Below, in pieces: positions 11,660 through 23,776 of a DNA stretch of 64,000 nt; within the stretch, counting starts at the first letter, position 1, and every line of letters begins with the position of its first letter. This DNA is from Siderastrea siderea. Its lineage: Eukaryota; Cnidaria; Anthozoa; Scleractinia; Rhizangiidae. Made by a program: the position numbers and the translations under genes. The notes below the pieces were generated by a model. It searched no databases and was not told the origin of the DNA. It saw only the letters and a program-made list of their open reading frames with translations. The DNA is taken from positions 33,086,152 to 33,150,151 of the forward strand of contig OZ034977.1 of NCBI GenBank assembly GCA_964030785.1. The letters run 5' to 3'.

Positions 11660-12045
11660 GGTTCATTAGCAATTTTCAGCAAAGTTCAGGAATTTGTACA
11701 AAACAGGGTTTTCAGCCCAAGATCACCACGTTGTGTCATTTTCGCACTGAGCGTACCACTTTTTGGCGATTTCTAGAAAAGTGCACGAGTTTGTACAAAA
11801 CAGCGTTTTCAGCCAGAGATCGGCACGTTTTGTCATTTTCCCACTGGGCGCACCACTTTTTAGCGATTTTAAGAAAAGTGCACGAGTTTGTCCAAAACAG
11901 CGTTTTCATCCCGAGATCAGCACGTTTTGTGATTTTTGCACTGGGTGCACCACTTTTAAGCGATTTTCAACAAAGTGCACGAGTTGGTCCAAAACAGCCC
12001 GAGATCAGCACGTTTTGTCATTTTTGCACTGGGCACATTTAAACC
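11660..12045 (+). repeat. 97-bp satellite block
   Basis: About four monomers in the same orientation. The last one is truncated (CAGCCCGAGATCAGC follows CCAAAA directly). Confidence 0.9.
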
Positions 12046-12242
12046 AAGGTCAAACGTCGCAGGCAGTTTTCTTTAAATTTCGTGGAATTTCCTTATTATT
12101 GCAGTGGAAGTATAAGCAGGGAGAGATAAAATAGTTTCCGAGTTAAATATATTTCCATTACTTCAAATAAGCGAGTGTTTTACTTTCAAATGCTCTTCAT
12201 CCGAACCAAATTGCTTTGACAAATGGCACCGACAAGTCTGCA
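12046..12242. repeat. Partial interspersed module
   Basis: A truncated copy of the 10470-10840 segment, from the GCAGGCAGTTTTCTTT part through AATGGCACCGACAAGTCTGC. It then jumps into satellite sequence. Confidence 0.75.
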
Positions 12243-14215
12243 AGTGCATGGGTTTGTACAAAGCAGCTGTTTCAACCAGAGATTAGCAGCTTTTGTCATT
12301 TTCCCACTGGGTGCACCACTGTTTAGCGATTTTCAGCATAGTGCACGAGTTTGTGCAAATTAATGCTTTTCAGCCCGAGATATGCACGTTTTGTCATTTT
12401 TCGCACTGGGTGCACTACTTTTAAGCGATTTTCAGCAAACCCACGAGTTTGTAGAAAACAGGGTTTTCAGCCCGAGGTCAACACGTTCTGTCATTTTCGC
12501 ACTAAGGGCACCACTGTTTAGCGATTATTAGCAAAAGTACACGAGCTTGTACAAAACAACATTTTCAGCCCGAGATCCGCATATTTTGTCATTTTCGCAA
12601 GGGTGCACCACTTTTTAGCGTTTACAGTAAAGCACACTAGTTTCTGCAAATCATAGTTTTGAGCCCCAAACCAGAACGTTTTGTCATTATTGGACTGGGC
12701 GCACAACTTTTTAGCGATTTTCAGCAAACTGCACGAGTTTGTACAAAACAGCGAACTCACCCCGAGACCAGCACGTTTTGTCATTTCCACACTGGGCTAA
12801 CTACTTCTCAGTCATTTTTAGCAAAGTGCACGAGTTTGTGCAAAACAGCGTTTTCAGCCCGTGATCAGCACGTTTTGTCATTTTCGCACTGGGTGCACCA
12901 CTTTTTAGCGACTTTCACAAAAGTGCACGAGTTTGTGCAAATTAATGGTTTCAGCCCGAGATATGTACGTTTTGTCATCTTCGCACTGGGGGAACTACTT
13001 TTACGAGAATTTCAGCAAAGTCCACCAGTTTGTAGAAAACAGCGTTTTCAGCCCGAGGTCAACACGTTTTGTCATTTTCGCACTAAGCGCACCACTGTTT
13101 AGCGATTTTCAGCAAAAGTGCACGAATTTGTACAAAACAGCGTTTTCAGCCCGAAATCAGCACATTTTCTCATTTTCGCACTGGGTGCACCACTTTTTAT
13201 CGTTTTCAGTAAACTGCCCTAGCTTCTGCAAATTATAGTTTTGAGCCGCAAAGCAGAACATTTGGTCATTTTTGGACTGGGCACACAACTTTTTAGCGAT
13301 TTTCAGCAAACTGCACGAGTTTGTACAAAACAGCGAATTCACCCCGAGATCAGTACGTTTTGTCATTTCCGCACTGGGCGAACCACTTTTTAGCCATTTT
13401 TAGCAAAGTGCACGAGTTTGTGCAAAACAGCGTTTTCAGCCCGTGATCAGAACGTTCCCTCATTTAGGTAATGGGCGCAGTACTTTTTAGTGATTTTCAG
13501 CAAAGTGTACGAGTTTGTACAAAACAGCGATTTCAGCAAGGGATCAGCACATTTTGTCATTTTTGCACTGGGCATACAACTTTTTAGCGGTTTTCAGCAA
13601 AGTGCACGGGTTTCTTCAAAACAGTGTTTTCAGCCCGAGATCAGAAGGTTTTGCGATTCTTGCACTTTGTGCACCACTTTTTAGCGATTTTTAGTAAAGT
13701 GCACGAGTTTGTGCAAATTAATGATTTCAGCCCGAGATCAGCACGTTCTCTCATATTAGGCAATGCGCGCAGTATTTTTTAGTGATTTTTAGCAAAGTGT
13801 ACGAGTTTGTACAAAACCGCAATTTCAGCGCGAAATCAGCACGTTTTGCCATTTTTGCATTCCGCACACCACATTTTAGCGGTTTTCAGCAAAGTGCACG
13901 AGTTTGTAAAGAACAGAAGTTTTCAGTCCGAGGTCAGCAAGTTTTGTAATTTTTGCACTAAGCGAACCACTTTTTAGCGATTTCCAGCAAAGTGCACGGG
14001 TTTCTTCAAAACAGTGTTTTCAGCCCGAGATCAGAACGTTTTGCGATTCTTGCACTTTGTGCACCACTTTTTAGCGATTTTTAGTAAAGTGCACGAGTTT
14101 GTGCAAATTAATGGTTTCAGCCCGAGATCAGCACGTTCTCTCATATTAGGCAATGCGCGCAGTATTTTTTAGTGATTTTTAGCAAAGTGTACGAGTTTGT
14201 ATACGCTACGAGCAT
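12243..14215 (+). repeat. 97-bp satellite block with variant monomers
   Basis: About 20 monomers. The GCAAATTAATG subtype recurs (12357, 12945, 13715, 14105) and the CTGCAAATCATAG-type subtype recurs (12637, 13228). It contains locally duplicated pairs: 13700-13800 resembles 14090-14190. It ends at TTTGTATACGCTACGAGC, where an 18-bp array begins. Confidence 0.95.
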
Positions 14216-14665
14216 AGCGAACCAGTTTAAATGACCCAACCGGTTCAAATGACCCAACCAGTTCAAATGGCCGAACGATATCAAATGACCCAACAGGTTC
14301 AGATGAATCAGCCAATTCAAATGGCCCCACCGTATCAAATGACTCAACCGGTTCAAATGGCCCAACCATATCAAATGAACCAACCGGCTCAAATTAGCCA
14401 ATCATATCGAATAAGCCAACAAGACCAAATGACCCAACCATATCAACTGACCCAACCATAACAAATGACCCAACAAGTTCAAATGACATAACTGGTTTAA
14501 ATGTCCCAACCATATCAAATGACTTAACCGGTTCAAATGAGCCAACTGCCTCAAATGAGCTAACGGGATCAAATGACACAACCATATCAAATGAGCCAAC
14601 CGGATCATATGGCCAAACCATATCAAATGACCCAACCATATCAGATCAACCAACCGATTCAAATA
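14216..14665 (+). repeat. 18-bp minisatellite array 2
   Basis: About 25 units of CAAATGRCCCAACC plus a variable tail, lying between satellite and a SINE. Confidence 0.95.
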
Positions 14666-15000
14666 TGAAATTGTGAATATATGAAATTCATATATTTGAA
14701 CTACGGAATGAAGAAAAAAAAAGTAAAGAAGATCCTCGCAGTTATTAACACAACTTATGCAGTTGCGAAAGAAAGCCTGAAAAAAATCAGGCTTGCCGGG
14801 ATTCAAACCCTGAACTCTGCGATACCGGTGCAACGCTCTAACCAATTGAGCTAACAAGCCAACTGGGATAATAAACATGTAAAGTATGTGGATGAGTGCT
14901 AGAAGTGAGCAATACTGCCCTACATTATTTTCCCCCGGCCGTACGGCCTGAAAGAAGAAATTAGAAATGAGAACCAGGATGAAAGAAAAATCTTTGAACA
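14666..15000 (-). mobile_element. tRNA-derived SINE cluster, reverse orientation
   Basis: On the minus strand this holds a tRNA-like head (14790-14860) followed by a tail containing AACTGCGAGGATCTTC. At 14870-15000 lies an inverted copy of the segment tandemly repeated at 23090-23780 (GTAGGGCAGTATTGCTCAC on the opposite strand). It separates an 18-bp array from satellite. Confidence 0.7.
14790..14860 (-). tRNA. tRNA-like SINE head, Thr(GGT)-like by position
   Basis: Acceptor arms GGCTTGT and GCAAGCC pair along seven positions. The D arm is GCTC..GAGC with an A-box-like TTAGCTCAATTGG, and the B-box-like GGTTTGAATCCC is present. The anticodon loop reads CCGGTAT, giving GGT at 34-36, but position 33 is C instead of the near-universal T. 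Only 71 bases lie between the arm ends. The same head sits at 24167 and 24390 attached to the same tail, so I read it as a SINE promoter rather than a working tRNA gene. Confidence 0.55.
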
Positions 15001-18000
15001 GCGCGCGTTTGTACATAACAGCGTTTTCAGCCCGAGATCAGCACGTTTTGTCATTTTCGCTCTCACTGCACCACTTTTTAGCAATTTTCAGCAAAGTACA
15101 CGAGTTTGTCCAAAACGGCGTTTTCAGCCCGATATCAGGACGTTTTGTCATTTTCGCACTGGGCGCACCACTTTTCAGAAATTTTCAGTAAAGCGCACGA
15201 GTTTGTACAAAAACAAAACAGCGTTTTCAGCCCTAGATCAGCAGGTTTTGTCATTTTCGCACTGGATGCACTACTTTTAAGCCAGTTTTAGCAACGTGCA
15301 CGACTTTGTACAAAAAAGTCTTTTTAGCACGAGATCAGCACGTTTTGTCATTTTCCCACTGGGCACACCTTTTTTAGCAATTTTCAGAAAAGTGCACGAG
15401 TTTGTGCAAAACAGCATTTTCAGCCCGAGATCAGCACATTTTGTCATTTTCTCACTAGGCGCCTACTTTTTAGCGATTTTCAGCAAAGTGCACGAGTTTG
15501 TCCAAAACAGCATTTAAAGCGCGAGATCAGCATGTTTCGACCTTTTCGCACTGGGTGCACCACTGCTTAGCGATGTTCAGCAAAGTGCACGGGTTTGTAC
15601 AAAACAGCGTTTTCATTGCAAGATCAGAATGTTTTTCCATTTTCACACTGGGCGCACCACTTTTTAGTGATTTTCAGCAAAGTGCACGAGTTTGTACAAA
15701 ACAGCGTTGTCAGCCCGAGATCAGCACATTTTGTCATTTTCTCACTAGGTGCACCACTGTTTAGCGATGTTCAGCAAAGTGCACGAGTTTGTAAAAAAAA
15801 GCATTTTCAGCCCGAGATCAGCATGGTTTGTCATTTTCGCACAAGGCGCACCACTTTTTAGGGATTTCAGCAAAGTGCACGGGTTTGTACAAAACAGCGT
15901 TTTCATCCCAAGATCAGCACGTTTTGTCATTTTCGCACTGGGTGCATTACTTTTAAGCCATTTTTAGCAACGTGCCCGAGTTTGTACAAAACAGTCTTTT
16001 TAGCACGAGTTGAGCACGTTTTGTCATTTTCGCACTGGGCGCACCATTTTTTGGCGACAAAGTGCACGAGTTTGTACATAACAGCGTTTTCAGCCCGAGG
16101 TCAGCGTGTTTTGTCATTTTCGCACTGGGTACACCACTTTTTAACGGCTTTAAGAAAAATGCACAGGTTTGTACAGAACAGAAATTTTCAGCCCAAGATC
16201 ACCACGTTTTGTCATTTTCGCACTAGGTGCACCACTGTTTAGCGATGTTCAGCAAAGTGCACGAGGTTGTAAAAAAAAGCATTTTCAGCCCGAGATCAGC
16301 ATGGTTTGTCATTTTCGCACAAGGCGCACCACTTTTTAGGGATTTCAGCAAAGTGCACGGGTTTGTACAAAACAGCGTTTTCATCCCAAGATCAGCACGT
16401 TTTGTCATTTTCGCACTGGGTGCATTACTTTTAAGCCATTTTTAGCAACGTGCCCGAGTTTGTACAAAACAGTCTTTTTAGCACGAGTTGAGCACGTTTT
16501 GTCATTTTCGCACTGGGCGCACCATTTTTTGGCGACAAAGTGCACGAGTTTGTACATAACAGCGTTTTCAGCCCGAGGTCAGCGTGTTTTGTCATTTTCG
16601 CACTGGGTACACCACTTTTTAACGGCTTTAAGAAAAATGCACAGGTTTGTACAGAACAGAAATTTTCAGCCCAAGATCACCACGTTTTGTCATTTTCGCA
16701 CTAGGTGCACCACTGTTTAGCGATGTTCAGCAAAGTGCACGAGGTTGTAAAAAAAAGCATTTTCAGCCCGAGATCAGCATGGTTTGTCATTTTCGCACAA
16801 GGCGCACCACTTTTTAGGGATTTCAGCAAAGTGCACGGGTTTGTACAAAACAGCGTTTTCATCCCAAGATCAGCACGTTTTGTCATTTTCGCACTGGGTG
16901 CATTACTTTTAAGCCATTTTTAGCAACGTGCCCGAGTTTGTACAAAACAGTCTTTTTAGCACGAGTTGAGCACGTTTTGTCATTTTCGCACTGGGCGCAC
17001 CATTTTTTGGCGACAAAGTGCACGAGTTTGTACATAACAGCGTTTTCAGCCCGAGGTCAGCGTGTTTTGTCATTTTCGCACTGGGTACACCACTTTTTAA
17101 CGGCTTTAAGAAAAATGCACAGGTTTGTACAGAACAGAAATTTTCAGCCCAAGATCACCACGTTTTGTCATTTTCGCACTAGGTGCACCACTGTACAACA
17201 ATTTTCAGCAAAGTGCACGGGTTTGTACAAAACAGCGTTTTCATCCCAAGATCAGAGTGTTTTTCCATTTTCATACTAGGCGCACCACTTTTTAGTGATT
17301 TTCAGCAAAGCGCAGGAGTTTGCACAAAACAGCGTTGTCAGCCCGAGATCAGAACGTTTTGCGATTTTTGCAATTTGTGCACCACTTTGTAGCAATTTTC
17401 AACAACGTGGACGAGTTTGTATAAAACAGCGAGTTCAGCCCGAGATCAGCACATTTTGTCATTTTTTCACAAGGCGCACCACTTTTTAGCGATTTCCAGC
17501 AAAGTGCACGAGTTTGTCCAAAACAGCGTTTTAAGCGCGAGATCAAACAGCGTTTTCATCCCAAGATCAGAAAATTTTTCCATTTTCATACTGGGCGCAC
17601 CACTTTTCAGTGATTTTCAGCAAAGCGCACGATTTTGTACAAAGCAGCGTTGTCAGCCCGAGATCAGAAGGTTTTGCGATTTTTGCACTTTGTGCACCAC
17701 TTTGTAGCGATTTTGAACAAAGTGGACGAGTTTGTACAAAACAGCGATTTCAGCCCGAGATCAGCACGTTTTGTCATTTGCGCACTGGGCGAACCACGTT
17801 TTTAGCCATTTTTTGCAAAGTGCACGAGTTTGTGCAAAACAGCCTTTTCAGCTCGAGATCAGCATGTCTCTCATTTTAGGCAATGGGCGCAGTACTTTTT
17901 AGTGATTTTCAGCAAAGTGTACGAGTTTGTACAAAATAGCGATTTTAGCTTGAGATCAGCACGTTTTGTCATTTTTGCACTGGGTGCACCACTTTTTAGC

Positions 18001-18990
18001 GAGTTCCAGCTAAGTGCACGGGCTTGTTCAAAACAGCGTTTTCAGCCCGAGATCAGAAGGTTTTGCGATTTTTGCACTTTGCGCACCACTTTTTAGCAAT
18101 TTTCACCAAAGTGCACGAGTTTGTGCGAATTAATGTTTTCAGCCCGAGATATGCACGTTTTGTCATTTTCGCACCGGGTACACCACTTTTTGACAGTTTT
18201 AAGCAAAGTGCACGAATTTGTAGAAAACAGCGTTTTCAGCCCGACATCAGCACGTTTTGTCATTCTCGCACTGGGCACACCACTTTTTTGCGATTTTCAG
18301 CAAAGTTCTTCAATTTGTAGAAAACAGCGTCTTCAGCCCGTGATCAGAAGGTTTTGCGATTTTTCCTCTTTGCGCACCACTTTTTAGCGATTTTCAGCAA
18401 AGGGCACAAGTTGGTGCAAATTAATATTTTCAACCAGAGATATGCACGTTTTGTCTCTTTTGCACCGGGTGCACCACTTTTTAGATTCTTTAGTAAAGTC
18501 AAGCAGTTTCTGCAAATCATAGTTTTGAGCCCCAGATTAGAACGTGTTGTCATTTTCGGACTGGGTACACCACTTTGTAGCAATTTTCAGCAAACTGCAC
18601 AAGTTTGTATAGAACAGAAGTTTTCAGTCTGAGATCAGCACGTTTTGTCATTTTCGCACTGGGGGCACCGCTGTTTTTTAGCAACGTTCAGCAAAGTGCA
18701 GGAGCTTGAACATAAGAGCGTTTTCAGCCCGAGATCAGCACGTTTAGTCATTTTTGCACTGAGCGAACCATTTTCGAGCGATTCCCATCAAAGTGCGACA
18801 TCAGAAGGTTTTGCAATTTTTGCACTTTGCGCACCACGTTTTAGTGATTTTCAGCAAAGTGCACGAGTTTGTGCAAATTAATGTTTTCAGCCCAAGATAT
18901 GCACATTTTGTCCTTTTCGCACTGGGCACACCACTTTTTTGCAATTTTCAGCAAAGTGCACCGGTCTCTACAACACAGCTTTTTTATCCC
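15001..18990 (+). repeat. 97-bp satellite, main central block
   Basis: About 41 monomers. It includes a 478-bp higher-order unit present three times (15745-17182). Another combination, with CATCCCAAGATCAGAATG followed by GTCAGCCCGAGATCAGAAG monomers, recurs at 17200-17420 and 17545-17730 and also at 8233-8450 and 8620-8840 in the left block. The variant reading CAAAAAAGTCTTTTTAGCAC at 15310 also occurs at 7780. Confidence 0.95.
15745..17182 (+). repeat. Three near-identical 478-bp higher-order repeats
   Basis: The landmark CTGTTTAGCGATGTTCAGC recurs at a 478-bp spacing (about 15756, 16234 and 16712). Copies two and three look identical by eye; copy one differs by single bases such as GAGTTTG for GAGGTTG. 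Each unit spans roughly five monomers, several shortened, including one cut to GGCGACAAAGTGCACG. This is a recent local amplification. Confidence 0.9.
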
Positions 18991-19600
18991 GACATCAGCG
19001 TTTCTTGTCATGTGTGATAAGAACTTTTGAACGCAGCTGGAATGCTCATATTTAGGCAGAAGACAACTAATAGATTGGCCATTATGGGGTTATGTGGATT
19101 TATTTGGCAACCCTCTCATTGGCGGGTTCATTAGCACCACTGTTTTGCGATTTTTAGGAAAGAGCAGGAGTTTGTCCAAAACAGCCCGAGATCAGCATGT
19201 TTTGTCAGCCTTCCACTGGGCACACTTCCACCACGGTCAAACGTAGCAGGCAGTTTTCTTTGAATTTCGGGGAATTTCGTTACTATTGCAGTGGAAGTAT
19301 AAGCAAGGAGAGATAAAATAGTTTCTGAGTTTAAATATATTTCCATTACTTGAAATAAGCGAGTGTTTTACTTTTTAAATGCTCTCCATCCGAACCAAAT
19401 TGCTTTGACAAATGGCACCGACAAGTCTGCAATTCCCTGTTTTCAAGCACGCACACCTTTTTTAGTGAAGCTCCAAAGAATTTAGTGAACCATCAGAATA
19501 CTTGTAAAGTATCGAACTTTGCACTGTGAAAATAAGAACCTTATCTTTGAAGAACTTTTCTTGTTTTTTTTCAAATTTCTATCGTTTGACCGCGGTCGAA
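18991..19600. repeat. Interspersed module (copy 2)
   Basis: Parallels 10241-10840 in order and content: GAACTTTTGAACGCAGCTGG, a degenerate monomer at 19135-19215, then the GCAGTGGAAGTATAAGCAAG segment and GACCGCGGTCGAAGGCAC. The offset is about 8.75 kb. Confidence 0.8.
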
Positions 19601-19840
19601 GGCACACCACTCCTTAGCAATTTTCAGCACGTTTTGTGAATTTCGCACTGGGTGCACCACTTCTCAGCGATTTTCAGCAAAGTTCACGAGTTTGTGTAAA
19701 ACAGAATTTACAGTCCGAGATCAGCACGTTTTCTCATTTTAGCACTGGGCGCGCCACTTTTTAGTGATCTTCAGTGAAATGTACGAGTTTGTACAAAACA
19801 GCGTTTTCATCCCGATATCAGCGTTTTTTGTTACGTGTAA
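19601..19840 (+). repeat. 97-bp satellite, short block
   Basis: Two to three monomers, matching the position of 10841-11105 in the other copy. Confidence 0.9.
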
Positions 19841-19912
19841 TAAGTATTTTTGAACGCACCCGGGAGGCTCAAATTTACGCAGCAAAAACCTAAGACATTG
19901 GCAATTAGTAAT

Positions 19913-19924
19913 GGTAACTGGACT

Positions 19925-19958
<34 letters not shown>

Positions 19959-20050
19959 CAATTTTAAATTGGCCGAGCACGTAGCGCGAGGACGATTTGA
20001 AATTACGAGCACGATTACTACTGATTTGTACGGCACGAAGTCCAGTTACC
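19913..20050. repeat. 138-bp imperfect palindrome (foldback) copy 2
   Basis: The outer 12 bases pair perfectly (GGTAACTGGACT with AGTCCAGTTACC). The inner arms pair with scattered mismatches, as in the first copy. Confidence 0.8.
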
Positions 20051-20203
20051 AATTAATCGTATCCCTAACATAATGTGAGAATGGAAAATCTATGTGCCCT
20101 TCCTTGATATATTTTTAATTATCACTTTTGCAAGCAGTGGAAAAACAGCTATAAAAAGAGCCCATTTCAGTGCACCTCATTGACGCACACGCAGCGTAGT
20201 TTT

Positions 20204-20255
20204 CCGATTACAGCTGTCCAATTACAAAAAGTTCAAATTGGACAGCTGTAATTGG
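20204..20255. repeat. 20-bp-arm hairpin
   Basis: CCGATTACAGCTGTCCAATT at 20204-20223 pairs with 20236-20255 with one mismatch around a 12-base loop. The inner 13 bases, CAGCTGTCCAATT, pair perfectly. Confidence 0.8.
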
Positions 20256-20389
20256 ACACTCACGTGATCACCCTCCAATTATCTATCAAATAGGAGCACG
20301 GAGAACCAAACACTATCGAGCATTTTGTTATAGATACGATTATGCCCTTAAGTGGATTTAATTGGCAACGCACTCATTGGCGGGTTCAT

Positions 20390-20679
20390 TAGTGATTTTC
20401 AGCAAAGTTCAGGAGTTTGTACACAACAGGGTTTTCAGCCCAAGATCACCACGTTTTGTCATTTTCGCACTGAGCGTACCACTTTTTAGCGATTTCAAGA
20501 AAAGTGCATGAGTTTGTACAAAATAGCGTTTTCATCCCGACATCAGCACGTCTTGTGATTTTCGCACTAGGCGGACAACTTTTTAGCGATTTTTAGGAAA
20601 GAGCAGGAGTTTGTCCAAAACAGCCCGAGATCAGCACATTTTGTCATTTTTGCACTGGGCACATTTCCACCAGGGTCAA
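20390..20679 (+). repeat. 97-bp satellite, short block
   Basis: About three degenerate monomers bounded by modules on both sides. Confidence 0.85.
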
Positions 20680-21039
20680 ACGTCACAGGCAGTTTTCCTT
20701 CAATTTCAAGGAATTTCGTTACTATTGCAGTGGAAGTATAAGCAGGGAGAGATAAAATAGTTTCTGAGTTTAAATATATTTCCATTAATTCAAATAAGCG
20801 AGTGTTTTACTTTCAAATGCTCTCCATCCGAACCAAATTGCTTTGACAAATGGCAACGACAAGTCTGCAATTGCCTGTTTTCAAGCACGTACACCTTTTT
20901 AGTGAAGCCCCAAAAAATTTAGTAAACAATGAGAATACTTGTAAAGTATCGAACTTTGCACTGTGAAAATTAGAACCTTATCTTTGAAGCACTTTGCCTT
21001 TTTTTTTTCAAATTTCTATCGTTTGACCGCGGTCGAAGG
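20680..21039. repeat. Interspersed module segment (copy 3)
   Basis: Another copy of the segment at 10470-10840 and 19220-19600, ending in GACCGCGGTCGAAGGCAC. No coding content. Confidence 0.8.
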
Positions 21040-23088
21040 CACACCACTCTAGCGATTTTCAGCAAAGTGCATGGGTTTGTACAAAACAGCTGTTTCAACC
21101 AGAGATTAGCACCTTTTGTCATTTTCGCACTGGGTGCACCACTTTTTAGCGATTTTCAGCATAGTGCACGAGTTTGTGTAAAACAGAGTTTTCAGCCCGA
21201 GATCAGCACGTTTTGTCATTTTTGCACTGAGCGAACCACTTTTTAGCGATTTCCAGCAAATTGCACGGGTTTGTGCAAATTATTGCTTTCAGCCCGAGAT
21301 GTGCACGTTTTGTTATTTTGCGCAGTGGGCGGACTACTTTTAAGAGATTTCCAGCCAAGTCCACGAGTTTGTAGAAAACAGCGTTTTCAGCCCGAAGTCA
21401 ACACGCTTTGTCATTTTTGCACTACGGGCACCAATATTTAGCGATTATTAGCAAAAGTGCAAGAGTTTGTACAAATCAGCATTTTTAGCCCGAGATCAGC
21501 ATATTTTGTCATTTTCCCACTAGGCGCACCACTTTTTAGCGTTTCCAGTAAAGCGAACTAGTTTCTGCAAGTCATAGTTTTGAGCCCCAGGGCAGAACGT
21601 TTTCTCATTATTGGACTGCCGGCAACACTTTTTAGCGATTTTCAGCAAACTGCACGAGTTTGTACAAAACAGCGAATTCACCCCGAGATCAGCACGTTTT
21701 GTCATTTCTGCACTGGGCGCACTATTTTTAAACATTTTTCAGCAAAGTCCACGAGTTTGTACAAAACAGCATTTTCAGCCCGAGATCAGCATATTTTGTC
21801 ATTTTCGCACTGGGCGCACCACTTTTTAGCTTTTTCAGTAAAGCGAACTAGTTTCTGCAAGTGATAGTTTTGAGCCCCAGGGCAGAACGTTTTGTCATTA
21901 TTGGACTGGGTGCACCACTTTTTAGCGATTTCCAGCAAACTGCACAAGTTTGTACAAAACAGCGAATTCAGCCCGAGATCAGCACATTTTGTCATTTCCG
22001 CACTGGGCGAACCACTCTTTAACCATTTTTAGCACAGTGCACGACTTTGTACAAAACAGCGTTTTCAGCCCCAGATCAGCACGTTCTCTCATTTTAGGCA
22101 ATGCGCGCAGCACTCTTTAGTGATTTTTAGCAAAGTGTATGAGTTTGTACGAAGCAGCAATTTTATCGCGAGATCAGTACGTTTTGCCATTTTTGCATTG
22201 GGTACACCACTTTTTAGCGGTTTTCAGCAAAGTGCACGAGTTTGTAGAGAAGAGAAGTTTTCAGTCCGAGATCAGCACGTTTTGTCCTTTTTGCAGTGGG
22301 CACATCACTTTATAGCGATTTTCAGAAAAGTGCATGGGCTTGTAACAAAACAGTGTTTCAGCCGGAGATTAGCATGTTTTGTCATTTTTGCACTGAGTGC
22401 ACTAGTTTAAAGCGATTTTCAGCAAAGTGCACGAGTTTGTACAAACCAGCGTTTTCAGCCCGAAGTCAACACGTTTAATCATTTTCACACTGGGTGCACC
22501 ACTGTTTAAGCAATCTTTAGCAAAAGTGCACGAGTTTGTACAAAACAGCGTTTCAGCCGGAGATCAGCACATTTTGTCATTTTCGCACTGAGCGCACTAC
22601 TTTTTATTGTTTTCAGTAAAGTGCCCAAGCTTCTGCAAATCATAGTTTTGAGCCCCAAAGTAGAACATTTTGTCATTTTTGGACCGGGCACACAACTTTT
22701 TAGCGATTTTCAGCAAACTGCACGAGTTTGTACAAAACAGTGAATTCACCCCAAGATAGGCACATTTTGTCATTTCCGCACTGGGCGAACCACTTCTTAG
22801 CCATTTTTAACAAAGTGCACCACTTGGTGCAAAACCGCGTTTTCAGCCCGTGATCAGAACGTTCCCTCATTTAGGCAATGGGCGAAGTACTTTTTAGTGA
22901 TTTTAAGCAAAGTGTACTAGTTTGTACAAAACAGCGATTTTAGCGAGAGATCAGCATGTTGTGTCATTTTTGCACTGGGCACACCACTTTTTAGCGGTTT
23001 TCAGCAAAGTCCAGGAGTTTGTATAGAACAGAAGTTTTGAGCCCGAGATCAGCTCGTTTTGTCATTTTCGTACCGGGTGCACCACCGG
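21040..23088 (+). repeat. 97-bp satellite block
   Basis: About 21 monomers, with the CTGCAAATCATAG-type variants at 21565, 21855 and 22635. It ends at GTACCGGGTGCACCACCGG, where the SINE tandem begins. Confidence 0.95.
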
Positions 23089-23252
23089 AAATTATGTAGG
23101 GCAGTATTGCTCACTTCTAGCACTCATCCACATACTTTACATGTTTATTATTTCATTTCAGAGTGCTACGCGGTACATCACATTACTTACGATACTCAGA
23201 TTTCCATTGCCGCGACTTAAATATCTTAATTCCCGGAACCTGCTCCCAGCTT

Positions 23253-23324
23253 GGTCTCGTAGCTGAGTTGGTAGAGCGACGGTGATCTAATCCGGAGGCT
23301 GCGGGATCAAATCCCGCCGGGGTC
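23253..23324 (+). tRNA. tRNA-like SINE head (second family), copy 1
   Basis: The acceptor 5' side GGTCTCG can pair with CGGGGTC with wobbles. The D arm region is TAGCTGAGTTGGTAGAGC. The T arm is GCGGG..CCCGC with GATCAAATC as a B box. The anticodon stem is imperfect and no anticodon can be assigned with confidence. A run of T follows within 15 bases. Confidence 0.5.
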
Positions 23325-23553
23325 AAAGATTTTTCTTTGATCCTGGTTCTCATTTCTAACTTCTTCTTTCAGGCCGTACAACCGGGGGGAAATTATGTAG
23401 GGCAGTATTGTTCACTTCTAGCACTCATCCACATACTTTACATGTTTATTATTTCATTTCAGAGTGCTACGCGGTACATCATGTTACTTACGATACTCAG
23501 ATTTCCATTACCGCGACTTAAATATCTTAATTTCCGCGTCCTGCTCCCAGCTT

Positions 23554-23625
23554 GGCTTCCTAGCTCAGTTGGTAGAGCGACGGTGATCTAATCCGCAAGT
23601 CGCGGGTTCAAATCCCGCCGGGGTC
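23554..23625 (+). tRNA. tRNA-like SINE head (second family), copy 2
   Basis: As the copy at 23253, with a better A box (TAGCTCAGTTGG) and B box (GGTTCAAATCC). The acceptor 5' side GGCTTCC pairs poorly. It is a SINE promoter remnant, not a credible functional tRNA. Confidence 0.5.
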
Positions 23626-23776
23626 AAAGATTTTTCTTTGATCCTGGTTCTTCTGTCAGGCTGTGCGGCCGGGGGGAAATTATGTAGGGCAGTATTGCTC
23701 AGTTCTAGCACTCATCCACATACTTTACATGTTTATTATTTTATTTCAGAGTGCTACGCGGTACATCACATTACTT

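Larger units (their letters stand above)
19841..20389. repeat. Foldback-containing module (copy 2)
   Basis: Counterpart of 11106-11659, with the 138-bp palindrome at 19913-20050 and a second hairpin at 20204-20255. No gene seen. Confidence 0.75.
23089..23776 (+). mobile_element. Tandem SINE-like units of about 300 bp (two full, one partial)
   Basis: The segment with TATGTAGGGCAGTATTG occurs near 23095, 23396 and 23683. Each full unit contains ACATGTTTATTATTTCATTT and CGCGGTACATCA, then a tRNA-like head, then a T-rich stop GATTTTTCTTTGATCC. The arrangement suggests a SINE that inserted repeatedly into itself or was duplicated. An inverted relative is at 14870-15000. Confidence 0.75.
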
